Of a stretch of DNA of 64,000 nt, positions 20,839 to 29,997 are shown one piece after another; position 1 is the first letter of the stretch; each line of letters opens with the position of its first letter. A program made the translations under genes and the position numbers. This DNA is from Bacteroidota bacterium (GTDB lineage Bacteria; Bacteroidota; Ignavibacteria; UBA10030; UBA8401), in the NCBI GenBank assembly GCA_005792285.1, contig SXSI01000019.1, forward strand, positions 1 to 64,000. Direction: 5' to 3'. A model generated the notes under the pieces. It worked only from the letters and a program-made list of their open reading frames with translations, made no database searches and was not told the DNA's origin.

Positions 20839-21588
20839 ATGATTAACAGTAACCATTCAATCCTTTCAGCGGAATCTTTAAGTAAAAAGTATGGCAAAAA
20901 AACTGTCGTACAAGATGTTACTTTAAAAGTAGAGCAAGGTGAAATTGTTGGTTTATTAGGACCAAACGGTGCGGGAAAAACCACAACATTTTATATAATT
21001 GTTGGAATGATTCCACCAAATTCAGGTGAAGTAATGTTGAATGATAAATCATTAACTTCGGATCCAATGTACATTCGTGCTAGAAAGGGAATTGGATATT
21101 TACCGCAAGAGGCTTCAATTTTTAGAACAATGACTGTTCGAAAAAACATTTTATCAGTATTAGAAATGACAAAACTTTCTTCAAAGGAGCGAACGCAAAA
21201 ATGCGATCAACTTTTAGAAGAATTTGGAATTACTAAAATTGCAAACAGCAGAGGATATCTTCTTTCGGGAGGTGAAAGAAGAAGAACAGAAATTGCACGT
21301 ACATTAGCTTTGGAACCTAAATTTATTTTACTTGATGAACCTTTCGCTGGAATTGATCCGATTGCTGTTGAAGAAATTATGAAAATTGTCCGCGATCTTA
21401 AAAAAAGAGGGATTGGGGTTTTAATTACTGATCATAATGTTCACGAAACTCTTTCAATTACAGATCGTTCTTATTTATTATTCGAAGGAAAGATATTACA
21501 ATCAGGAACTGCAGATGAATTAGCAGCAGATCCTCAAGTTAGAAAACTTTATCTTGGAGAAAATTTCAAACTCGATAGATATTTATGA
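20839..21588 (+). CDS. lptB: LPS export ABC transporter ATP-binding protein LptB
   Basis: 249 aa; Walker [55 protein letters not shown]. Confidence 0.95.
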   Translation: MINSNHSILSAESLSKKYGKKTVVQDVTLKVEQGEIVGLLGPNGAGKTTTFYIIVGMIPPNSGEVMLNDKSLTSDPMYIRARKGIGYLPQEASIFRTMTVRKNILSVLEMTKLSSKERTQKCDQLLEEFGITKIANSRGYLLSGGERRRTEIARTLALEPKFILLDEPFAGIDPIAVEEIMKIVRDLKKRGIGVLITDHNVHETLSITDRSYLLFEGKILQSGTADELAADPQVRKLYLGENFKLDRYL

Positions 21589-21861
21589 TTTCTTTTCAGA
21601 AGTCGTATTTGGGGATTTAGTTTTTTTTGGAGTTGTTGTTGGAGTAGCAGCTTCTTTTGTTGGAGTTTTATTTCCTGATGATTTATAATCAGTCAAATAA
21701 AATCCACTTCCTTTAAATATCATTCCACTACCAGCACCAATTAATTTTTGAAGAGATTCTTTGTTACATTTTGGACAGATCTTTAATGGTTCATCTTTCA
21801 TAGATTGTAATTCTTCGAAAAGATAATCACATGAGTTGCATTTATAGTCGTAAGTTGGCAT
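21583..21861 (-). CDS. FmdB-family zinc ribbon protein
   Basis: 92 aa; [59 protein letters not shown]. Confidence 0.93.
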   Translation of the reverse strand: MPTYDYKCNSCDYLFEELQSMKDEPLKICPKCNKESLQKLIGAGSGMIFKGSGFYLTDYKSSGNKTPTKEAATPTTTPKKTKSPNTTSEKKS

Positions 21862-21865
21862 ATAT

Positions 21866-23071
21866 TTATTTTAAATTTTTATATCCGTTTATAAGTCGTT
21901 CTCCAGCTTTTTTTAATTCTTCCATTGAAACTGCGTATGAAAGTCGAACACAAGTTTTCGATCCAAATCCACTTCCAGGTATAAAAGCTAGTTTTTCAAC
22001 TTGTAAAAAATATTCACTTAACTGATCAATTGTTTTAAGCGCTTTACCTTTGAATTTTTTTCCTAAATAATTGCTGACATTTGGAAATAGAAAGAATGCA
22101 CCTTCAGGTTTGGAACAAGTAATATGTGGAATTGAGGAAACAATTTTATATAAATAATTTCTTCGCTCTTCAAAAGTCTTCCGCATAGTTTCAATGTCAA
22201 TATATGATTGACGATTATTTAAAGCTTCAATACCCGCTTTTTGAGAAATTGATGAAGCGTTTGAAGTCATTTGTCCTTGAAGATTATCGCAGAGAGTTAT
22301 AATATTTTTATTCGCGCAAAGATATCCCAATCTCCAGCCGGTCATCGCAAATGATTTTGAAAGTCCATTCACAGTTAAAACCTGTTCTTCAATTTCTGCA
22401 ATAGAACCAATACTAAAATGTCTATTTCCATCATAAAGAAGTTTCTCGTAAATCTCATCAGCAATAATAAAAATATTATATTTTTTCACAATTTTAGCAA
22501 TTTCTCTTAGTTCATTTTCAGTATAAATATTTCCAGTTGGATTTGCAGGTGAAGAAAAAATAAATGCTTTAGTTTTTTTAGTAATCGCTTTTAATAATTG
22601 TGCAGGAGTAACTTTATATTTAGTATTTTCCGTTGTATTAATAATAATTGGAACAGCATCAACAAGTTTAATCATCTCCGGATAACTTACCCAATATGGT
22701 GCGCCAATAATTACTTCATCTCCCTTGTTGCAAATAGTTTGAAGAGCATTAAAAATCGCATGTTTAGCGCCACTAGTAACTATAATATTTTCGCTACTAC
22801 ATTTAAAATTATTATCTCTTTTTAATTTATCTGCAATTGCTTTTCGTAATTCAGGCATTCCGGGATTTGCAGTATATTTTGAAAAATTATCTTTAATCGC
22901 TTTTATAGCTTCATCTTTTATAAATTGGGGAGTAGGGAAGTTTGGTTCGCCTGCAGTTAATCCAACAACATCAATTCCTTTACTTTGTAATTCTTTTGCC
23001 AAAGCACTTATCCGCAAAGTTGGAGAAGGTGAAAGGTTTATAACTTTTTTTGATAAATTAAGTTTCTTCAT
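21866..23071 (-). CDS. Pyridoxal phosphate-dependent aminotransferase, class I/II (aspartate aminotransferase family)
   Basis: 401 aa; GEPNFPTPQFIKDEAIKAI, SSPANPTGNIYTE, NGLSKSFAMTGWRLGY, FGSKTCVRLSYA. Confidence 0.93.
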   Translation of the reverse strand: MKKLNLSKKVINLSPSPTLRISALAKELQSKGIDVVGLTAGEPNFPTPQFIKDEAIKAIKDNFSKYTANPGMPELRKAIADKLKRDNNFKCSSENIIVTSGAKHAIFNALQTICNKGDEVIIGAPYWVSYPEMIKLVDAVPIIINTTENTKYKVTPAQLLKAITKKTKAFIFSSPANPTGNIYTENELREIAKIVKKYNIFIIADEIYEKLLYDGNRHFSIGSIAEIEEQVLTVNGLSKSFAMTGWRLGYLCANKNIITLCDNLQGQMTSNASSISQKAGIEALNNRQSYIDIETMRKTFEERRNYLYKIVSSIPHITCSKPEGAFFLFPNVSNYLGKKFKGKALKTIDQLSEYFLQVEKLAFIPGSGFGSKTCVRLSYAVSMEELKKAGERLINGYKNLK

Positions 23072-23095
23072 TAATTATAATTAGTAAAAGCGGAA

Positions 23096-23578
23096 TTAAT
23101 ATAATTTCTTTTTAATAGTTGAAGCGACACTTTTAGGAACAAAGCTATCTACTTTTCCTTCGTGCGATGCAATTTCTCGTACAATTGTAGAGGTGAGATA
23201 AGTATGTTTTTCGTCTGGCATAAAAAATACCGTTGAAATTTTTGAATAGAGTTGCTTATTCATCAAGGCCATCTGAAATTCATATTCAAAATCGGTAACT
23301 GCGCGCAGTCCACGGATTAATGTAGTCGCGCCATTTTGTTTTGCATATTCAACTACCAATCCATCGAATGCTGTTACTTCAACGTTTGAATATTTATTTA
23401 TTTTGATAACTTCAGAAATCATTGCACAACGTTCTTTTGCATTGAACATTGGTTTTTTTGTTGAATTACTTGCAACTGTAATTATTATCTTATCAAAAAT
23501 TTTGATTCCTTGTTCAATAATATCGATATGTCCTAAAGTTAGCGGATCAAATGTTCCTGGATATAATGCAATTTTCAT
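23096..23578 (-). CDS. coaD: Pantetheine-phosphate adenylyltransferase
   Basis: 160 aa; MKIALYPGTFDPLTLGHIDIIEQ, LIRGLRAVTDFEYEFQMALMN, YLTSTIVREIA. Confidence 0.96.
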   Translation of the reverse strand: MKIALYPGTFDPLTLGHIDIIEQGIKIFDKIIITVASNSTKKPMFNAKERCAMISEVIKINKYSNVEVTAFDGLVVEYAKQNGATTLIRGLRAVTDFEYEFQMALMNKQLYSKISTVFFMPDEKHTYLTSTIVREIASHEGKVDSFVPKSVASTIKKKLY

Positions 23579-23580
23579 TT

Positions 23581-24123
23581 TTAATTCCTCGTAAAATAAG
23601 AAATAGTTGTCTTTCCAAATCTCTTTTGAACTTGTATATTATACAAATCACTTTTGGGGAATTCAATACCTGTGAGATGTTCAATTATCAAATAACCATT
23701 TTTATCAAGTCTGCTATTGCAAAGTAATGCTGGCAACTCATCTACTTTACCATATGAATATGGAGGATCTGCAAAAATAAGTCCATAAACCAATGAATTA
23801 TTTTTTAAAAAACTTGCCACATTTGTTGTAATAATAGTTGATCGATTTTCTTCCTTTAAAAAATTTATATTTTTCAAAATAAATTCACAAGTTAATTTAT
23901 TATCATCAACAAAAGTTGTGTGAGAGGCACCCCTACTTAATGCTTCAATTCCTAAACTTCCGGAACCAGCAAAAAGATCGAGAACTTTTATGTTGGTTAA
24001 GCTCAATCTATGTTGCAACGAATTAAAAATTGATCCTTTAACTTTGTCAGTTGCTGGGCGTACAGATAAATCGTCTACACAAAATAATTTTCTTCCTTTA
24101 TGAATTCCACTTATAACTCTCAT
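23581..24123 (-). CDS. rsmD: 16S rRNA (guanine(966)-N(2))-methyltransferase RsmD
   Basis: 180 aa; MRVISGIHKGRKL, RPATDKVKGSIFNSL, VLDLFAGSGSLGIEALSRGA, FADPPY. Confidence 0.95.
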   Translation of the reverse strand: MRVISGIHKGRKLFCVDDLSVRPATDKVKGSIFNSLQHRLSLTNIKVLDLFAGSGSLGIEALSRGASHTTFVDDNKLTCEFILKNINFLKEENRSTIITTNVASFLKNNSLVYGLIFADPPYSYGKVDELPALLCNSRLDKNGYLIIEHLTGIEFPKSDLYNIQVQKRFGKTTISYFTRN

Positions 24124-25022
24124 GAAGGCAATCTTAGTGCAAGTCCTGTGACAGAAGTAAAAGGATGTCTTTGTTCAATTCTTTCTAATTGTGAAGAAAA
24201 TTGTTTTGAAATTTTAATTGATTTAAATGGATCGAGTAGTTGAACTTCGATACTAACTTTTGAAACTAATAGTTCATGAAATTGTGCAGACATTCCTCTT
24301 CCGTGAATAAAAATTTTAGAGATTTTATTTTTAATTATTAATTCATTAATTCTGGAAATAATATCATCTTTAATACTTATTGAGGCTGAATATTTTGAAG
24401 TCCCATTTATTAAAATTGAAATATCAGTAGTTTCCTCATCGCAATTTAAAATAATAACTGATTTCGGAATATCTTCCAGATAATTATGTAAAAATGATTG
24501 CTCAGCTCCGAAATGATCAACATTTAAAATGTGAAGTTCTTTACCACAACATTTTGCTACATCATCAAAAAAAGAAATTGCATCTTGTCTAATACTAACG
24601 GTAATAGTTTGCTGAAAGGGTAAATTATTATTTTCCTCAGTAATAAAAACATCGGATGCATATGAAACAGATTCCTCGTGATGAAAATGTTGATACAATT
24701 CCCAAGTTACATGTTCAATTCTTTCTTCCCGATTGAGTGTTGGTTCAAAGGGAAGTGATTCTGCAAACATCATTGAACTATTCAAACCAAATGAAATATG
24801 ATTCGACTTACATTTAATTGTTGACAAAAACTTTGAAAGTTCATTACTTATAATTTTTTTTGAATCAGGTGATTTAAGAAGTGTATCAACATCATCTGTA
24901 TTTATTGATGAAGTATAAGAGCCAATTGAATTAAGAATATAGTTTCCGTTTAGAAATTCAAGTTCAACACAAAAAACTTTATTCCATTCAAATACTACTG
25001 CTGTGTGAAAAATTGATTTCAT
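24120..25022 (-). CDS. Hypothetical protein, possible PilM/actin-like ATPase-fold protein (position resembles DUF3822 genes next to rsmD)
   Basis: 300 aa; FGLNSSMMFAESLPFEP, VIILNCDEETTDISILINGTSKYSASI, KIFIHGRG arranged like an actin-fold phosphate-binding core; ATGA overlap with rsmD. Confidence 0.5.
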   Translation of the reverse strand: MKSIFHTAVVFEWNKVFCVELEFLNGNYILNSIGSYTSSINTDDVDTLLKSPDSKKIISNELSKFLSTIKCKSNHISFGLNSSMMFAESLPFEPTLNREERIEHVTWELYQHFHHEESVSYASDVFITEENNNLPFQQTITVSIRQDAISFFDDVAKCCGKELHILNVDHFGAEQSFLHNYLEDIPKSVIILNCDEETTDISILINGTSKYSASISIKDDIISRINELIIKNKISKIFIHGRGMSAQFHELLVSKVSIEVQLLDPFKSIKISKQFSSQLERIEQRHPFTSVTGLALRLPS

Positions 25023-25023
25023 T

Positions 25024-25473
25024 TCAGTTTAATAAAAGAAAAGGTTTCAACTTTTCTAGCTTTTTAACCCCAATTCCTTTTACTTTTAATAAATCCTCAA
25101 CACGTTTAAATTTCCCTTCATTTTCTCTATAATGAATAATTTTTTCTGCTGTTGTTTCGCCAATTCCGGGAAGTGTCATAAGTTGGCTTTTAGTTGCTTT
25201 ATTAATGTTGATTTTTTTATTTCCAAGATTATCAACTTTACTTTTTTGCTGAGAAGGATTATTATTAAAATTACCTTGAAGTGAATTTGAACGAGCATTA
25301 AAAATACTATCGCTTTGTCTGTAATCGAAAGTTGGTTGAGCTGTTTTAAAAATTGTACCATTAAATATTTTAAAAACACTTCCCACAATAAAAAGCAAAG
25401 CTATAATAAAAAAAATACGTTTTTCTGCAGGAGTAAAAGAAAAAAAATCTTTTAATTTATCAGAAAGCCCCAT
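25024..25473 (-). CDS. ComEA-family helix-hairpin-helix protein
   Basis: 149 aa; TM helix, then KININKATKSQLMTLPGIGETTAEKIIHYRENEGKFKRVEDLLKVKGIGVKKLEKLKPFL. Confidence 0.9.
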   Translation of the reverse strand: MGLSDKLKDFFSFTPAEKRIFFIIALLFIVGSVFKIFNGTIFKTAQPTFDYRQSDSIFNARSNSLQGNFNNNPSQQKSKVDNLGNKKININKATKSQLMTLPGIGETTAEKIIHYRENEGKFKRVEDLLKVKGIGVKKLEKLKPFLLLN

Positions 25474-25478
25474 AATTT

Positions 25479-26627
25479 TTAGAGAAATGCATTTTTAAGT
25501 TTTTCCATAAATGACTTTGAATTCTTTTCATCTTCACTTGGAAGTAAATGCTCAGATTTGCCAAGTTCCTTTATAATTTCTTTTTCTTTAGAGGTTAATT
25601 TATTTGGCACCCAAATTTGTATTTTAATTATTTGATCTCCTCGTTTGCTACTATTCAAATGCTGAATTCCTCTTTCGCGCATTCTTAATAATTTGCCTGG
25701 TAATGTTCCAGGTTCAATTGTTAAACGAGCTTTTCCTTTTAAAGTAGGAACTTCGATATCATCACCCAATGTTGCTTGAGTAAAACTTATTAAAGCAGTA
25801 TAAATTATATCATCACCGTTACGAGTAAATAATTCGTGATGTTCTTCTTGAAAAACAACAATAACATCCCCAGCTTCACCACCTCTTCTTCCAGAATTTC
25901 CTTGTCCCTGCAAAGTCATATATTGTCCTTCAAAAATTCCTGCAGGAATATTTATTTTTATGGTTGATTCACCTTGCTCACGACCATCGCCTTTACAAGT
26001 TGTACAAAAATCTTTTATTGTGCTCCCTTCACCATTACAACTATTACACATTGTTACATTTATAAACTGTCCAAACATCGATCTAGAAACTTGTCGGATT
26101 TCACCTGTTCCATTGCAGTGTGAACATTGCGTTCGTGACGAACCAGCTTTTGCTCCACTACCTGAACAAGTTGCACAAGTTTTATATTTTTTAATTTTTA
26201 TTTTTTTCTCAACACCATCTGCAATATCAACTAAAGTAAGAGGAATTTTTAATTTTAGATCTGCACCAGGTTCACCAACAGATTGTCTTCGAGATCGAGA
26301 TCTTCCGCCGCCAAAAGCATCTTCAAAAATTGATCCTCCAAAAATATCACCGAAATTAGAAAAAATATCATTCATATCTGTGTACTGATGAAAATCTCTT
26401 CCACCTCTCAATCCTTCGTGACCAAATTGATTATATTTATTTCGTTTATTGCTGTCACTTAAAACTTCGTATGCCTCGGTGGCTTCTTTAAATTTATCTT
26501 CTGCCTGTTTGTTATTTGGATTTTTATCCGGATGAAATTGCATTGCAAGTTTTCTATATGCTTTTTTAATTTCATCTTGATTGGAACTTTTGGTAACTCC
26601 TAAAATTTCGTAATAATCTCTTTTCAT
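25479..26627 (-). CDS. dnaJ: Chaperone protein DnaJ
   Basis: 382 aa; J domain with HPD (FHPDKNP), four CxxCxGxG-type zinc repeats. Confidence 0.96.
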   Translation of the reverse strand: MKRDYYEILGVTKSSNQDEIKKAYRKLAMQFHPDKNPNNKQAEDKFKEATEAYEVLSDSNKRNKYNQFGHEGLRGGRDFHQYTDMNDIFSNFGDIFGGSIFEDAFGGGRSRSRRQSVGEPGADLKLKIPLTLVDIADGVEKKIKIKKYKTCATCSGSGAKAGSSRTQCSHCNGTGEIRQVSRSMFGQFINVTMCNSCNGEGSTIKDFCTTCKGDGREQGESTIKINIPAGIFEGQYMTLQGQGNSGRRGGEAGDVIVVFQEEHHELFTRNGDDIIYTALISFTQATLGDDIEVPTLKGKARLTIEPGTLPGKLLRMRERGIQHLNSSKRGDQIIKIQIWVPNKLTSKEKEIIKELGKSEHLLPSEDEKNSKSFMEKLKNAFL

Positions 26628-26641
26628 TTAAATTCTATTCT

Positions 26642-27184
26642 TTATTTAGTTGAAACAATTACTTTTGCGTGGCGAATTACCTTATCGAATAATAAATATC
26701 CCTTTTCAACATCTTCCAAAACTGTATTTGCAGGAAAATCTTCTGATGCTTGTTGAAGAAGCGCATCGTGAAAATTTACATCAAATGGTTTTCCAATTGC
26801 TTCCATTTCTTTAAGACCTTTTTCCTGAAGTAACTTTAGAAATTTATTGTAAATCATCTCAACGCCTTTATAGTATTGATCTTCTTTTTCATTATGGGAT
26901 TTTAAGAAGCGATATAAATCATCCAAAACAGGAAGCAATTGTGTTATCATCGATTCCGAAGAATATTTAGATATACTTAAAAAGTCATTTTCAGTTCGTC
27001 TCTTATAATTTTCAAACTCTGCTGCTTTACGCAACATTTGATCTTTGGACTGAATTACTAATTCTTCTAAAGAAATAATTTTGTCCTGAAGTAATTCAGT
27101 TTCTGTTTTTTCTGGAGTTGGAATATTTTGTTCAATTCCTTCATCTTGTTTATTTACATCTGTATTTTGAATATTATCTGTCAT
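26642..27184 (-). CDS. grpE: Nucleotide exchange factor GrpE
   Basis: 180 aa; RKAAEFENYKRRTENDF, LLPVLDDLYRFL, G-PFDVNFHDALLQ; between hrcA and dnaJ. Confidence 0.95.
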   Translation of the reverse strand: MTDNIQNTDVNKQDEGIEQNIPTPEKTETELLQDKIISLEELVIQSKDQMLRKAAEFENYKRRTENDFLSISKYSSESMITQLLPVLDDLYRFLKSHNEKEDQYYKGVEMIYNKFLKLLQEKGLKEMEAIGKPFDVNFHDALLQQASEDFPANTVLEDVEKGYLLFDKVIRHAKVIVSTK

Positions 27185-27186
27185 AT

Positions 27187-28221
27187 TTAATTTTTAAACA
27201 TATTTGTTATTGAATCTGCAATGTAGTTTACTAACGGAATTAATTTTGGATAGTTCATTCTTTTATTTCCAATAATTCCAATTGTACCAGTCATTGAACC
27301 AATTTTATATTGTGTTTGAAGGACACTTAACTGTTCAAATTGTTTTTCATTATTTTCTTTACCAATTGTAACTGAAATATCTCCATTTTCATTTTCATTT
27401 TTTTTGAGTATGTGAACAATCATATCATCTTGATTTACTAATTCTACAATACTTTTATAATTAGAGATTGAAATAAATTCCTTTTGTTGTAATAAATTTT
27501 GAGTTCCGCTAATATGCATTTTTGATTTTAAAACTGTCTCATCAAATATTTTATCGGATGATTCAATGAATAATCTAATTAAACCACTTTCCTCAGATAC
27601 CGAATCTCGTAATCTATCGCCGAACGTTTCTTTAATATCTCTGAGAGTTAATCCAGATAATTTTTCATTTAGTAGTGAACTTACTTTCTCCAATATCGAG
27701 CGAGAAATATCACTTTTCACCTCCATCATTATAGTTTTAACTAATCCTGCTTCAATTGATAATATCACCATTAATTTTGTAGAGGAGAGAGAAATTATTT
27801 CAATTTTTTCTAATTTACCTTCTGTAAAGCGTGGTGCAGTTACAACACCAAGTTGATTTGAAATTTCACTTATCAATTTTGAAGTTAACATTATTATTTC
27901 ATCTGGGGAATTGAGAGAATTTAATTGTGAAGAAATAATGTCTTTTTCTGAAAGTGATAAAGTTTCAAGGTTCATTAATGAATTTACAAAAATTCTGTAA
28001 CCTTTATCTGTTGGAACTCTTCCAGCAGAAGTGTGTGGATGATTTATAAATCCTTCATCTTCCAAGTCGGACATTATGTTGCGAATTGTTGCTGAGCTCC
28101 AGGAAACTGCACCTTTTTTTGAAATAAATTTTGATCCAACAGGCGTTGCTGTTTGAATGAATGAATATATAATTGTGCGAAGAATTGTTCTTTCGCGCTC
28201 ATTTAAATCGTAGGTTTTCAT
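27187..28221 (-). CDS. hrcA: Heat-inducible transcriptional repressor HrcA
   Basis: 344 aa; LNERERTILRTIIYSFIQTATPVGSKFISKKGAVSWSSATIRNIMSDLEDEGFINHPHTSAGRVPTDKGYRIFV, GTIGIIGNKRMNYPKLIPLVNYIA. Confidence 0.96.
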   Translation of the reverse strand: MKTYDLNERERTILRTIIYSFIQTATPVGSKFISKKGAVSWSSATIRNIMSDLEDEGFINHPHTSAGRVPTDKGYRIFVNSLMNLETLSLSEKDIISSQLNSLNSPDEIIMLTSKLISEISNQLGVVTAPRFTEGKLEKIEIISLSSTKLMVILSIEAGLVKTIMMEVKSDISRSILEKVSSLLNEKLSGLTLRDIKETFGDRLRDSVSEESGLIRLFIESSDKIFDETVLKSKMHISGTQNLLQQKEFISISNYKSIVELVNQDDMIVHILKKNENENGDISVTIGKENNEKQFEQLSVLQTQYKIGSMTGTIGIIGNKRMNYPKLIPLVNYIADSITNMFKN

Positions 28222-28242
28222 TGGTTATTCTATTGTAGGAAA

Positions 28243-28273
28243 CAAAAATACGAATTTAAAAAATTTACTCCAA
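28243..28273 (-). promoter_or_regulatory. Putative Bacteroidetes-type promoter (TTG-N20-TAnnTTTG) for hrcA-grpE-dnaJ
   Basis: Minus strand reads TTG-gagtaaattttttaaattcg-TATTTTTG, about 20 nt upstream of the hrcA ATG. Confidence 0.4.
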
Positions 28274-28327
28274 TATTAATCTATGGAAATATCTTGAATC
28301 GAAAAAAATCGTAAGTTTGCATAAATT

Positions 28328-29173
28328 ATGCACACAATTGAAACATTAAACAACTTAGCTTTACAACATTATGAAAATTTTCCAGTTGGCTCATTTTTGC
28401 TTCCAAAGAAATATAGGAATGCACTCCATTTAATTTATTCTTTTGCCAGAGTTGGTGATGACATTGCTGATGAATTAGAAATTTCACCTAAAGAAAAAAT
28501 TGATTTATTAAATGAGTGGATGACAAATTTAATAGTTGCAAACGATAATAAATCAGAATATAAATATTTTATAAACCTAGCAAAAATTGTTACTGAATTT
28601 AAAATTCCAATGAATTATTTTCAGGATTTAATTGATGCTTTTATTATGGATGCAAATCATTCACAACCTAAAACTTATGACGATCTGCTTTTTTATTGTA
28701 CAAAATCTGCAAATCCGGTTGGTAGAATATATTTATCGTTAATTGGCAAGCAATCCGAAATAAACTATAAATTAAGTGATTATTTTTGCACAGCTTTACA
28801 ACTAACAAACTTCATTCAGGATTTATCAATTGATAGAAAAAGAAATCGTTTCTATATTCCATTAAGCGAAGAAAATGGAATATTGTATAATCACAGCGAA
28901 ACTATAAATACTTTAGAAGTAGAAAAAATAAAAATAATTAATAACCAAGTTGAACTTACAAATCAAATGTTTAAGCAAAGTAAATACTTGATACATAATT
29001 TAAACTACCCATTTAATTTAGAGTTAGCGCTAATATGGAATGGTGGAATGAGAGTATTAGAAAAAATAAAACAGATCGAATATAAAACGCATTTATCTAG
29101 ACCAAAACTTTATTGGTACGATAAAGTTTTAATATTTTTCAGAGCAATTAAAAGTTTAATATGGAAGCATTAA
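28328..29173 (+). CDS. hpnC: Squalene synthase HpnC (hydroxysqualene synthase)
   Basis: 281 aa; trans-isoprenyl diphosphate synthase fold, YSFARVGDDIADE, LTNFIQDLSIDRKRNRFYIPL; first of three adjacent hpnCDE genes. Confidence 0.9.
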   Translation: MHTIETLNNLALQHYENFPVGSFLLPKKYRNALHLIYSFARVGDDIADELEISPKEKIDLLNEWMTNLIVANDNKSEYKYFINLAKIVTEFKIPMNYFQDLIDAFIMDANHSQPKTYDDLLFYCTKSANPVGRIYLSLIGKQSEINYKLSDYFCTALQLTNFIQDLSIDRKRNRFYIPLSEENGILYNHSETINTLEVEKIKIINNQVELTNQMFKQSKYLIHNLNYPFNLELALIWNGGMRVLEKIKQIEYKTHLSRPKLYWYDKVLIFFRAIKSLIWKH

Positions 29174-29997
29174 TTCTTTCAGATTTATTAAATTATAATT
29201 CAAAAAGTAATTTTACTATCGCGTTTGTATTTCTTCCTAAAAACAAAAGGGATGCGATAAATTTAGTTTATAACTGGTGCAAAGTTTCTGATAGTATTGT
29301 TGATGCTGAACTGCCAAACGATCGCAAAAAACAGTTCCTACATTCTTGGGTAGTTGAATTTGAAAAAGGATTACTCGGAAATTCGCAATATCCAATTTTG
29401 AATAAACTTTCAATAGTAATTCGTAAATTCCAAATCCCGACTGAATATTTTCTTGATCTTCTTCGCGGAATGGAAATGGATTTAACTAAAAACAGATATA
29501 ATAATTTTGATGAATTGGAAATCTATTGTTATCGTGTTGCAAGTACAGTTGGACTTATCTGCGCAAAAATATTTGGTTATAAAAATGAAGCTATTGAAAA
29601 ATATGCAATTCAACTTGGTAAAGCACTGCAGATTACAAACATTATCAGAGATATAAAACAAGATGCGACTAAAGGACGAATTTATATTCCTCTTGAAGAT
29701 TTGCAAAAATTTAATGTTAACGAAAAAGATATTTTCGAAAATAGAATGTCCGATAATTTACGAAAATGTATAAATTGTCAATGGGAAAGAGCAAATAATT
29801 ATTTTCTTGAAGCAGACAACTTATTAGTTGTTGACGAAAAAAAAGGATTTTTAGCTGCGCAAATAATGGAGGAAGTTTATTATTATATTTTGCTAAAAAT
29901 ACGTGAAAATAATTATGATGTTTTTACCTCGAATTTAAAAGTCACATCATATAATAAATTTAAAATAGCAATTTCTTGTTGGTGGAAAAATCGATAG
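29161..29997 (+). CDS. hpnD: Presqualene diphosphate synthase HpnD
   Basis: 278 aa; YNWCKVSDSIVDAE, YCYRVASTVGLICAKIFGY, ALQITNIIRDIKQDATKGRIYIPLEDL. Confidence 0.92.
   Translation: MEALILSDLLNYNSKSNFTIAFVFLPKNKRDAINLVYNWCKVSDSIVDAELPNDRKKQFLHSWVVEFEKGLLGNSQYPILNKLSIVIRKFQIPTEYFLDLLRGMEMDLTKNRYNNFDELEIYCYRVASTVGLICAKIFGYKNEAIEKYAIQLGKALQITNIIRDIKQDATKGRIYIPLEDLQKFNVNEKDIFENRMSDNLRKCINCQWERANNYFLEADNLLVVDEKKGFLAAQIMEEVYYYILLKIRENNYDVFTSNLKVTSYNKFKIAISCWWKNR

Noticed and set aside
25960-26388. 142-aa antisense ORF opposite dnaJ
   Set aside because: It mirrors the repetitive Cys/Gly zinc-finger region of dnaJ; no independent coding evidence.
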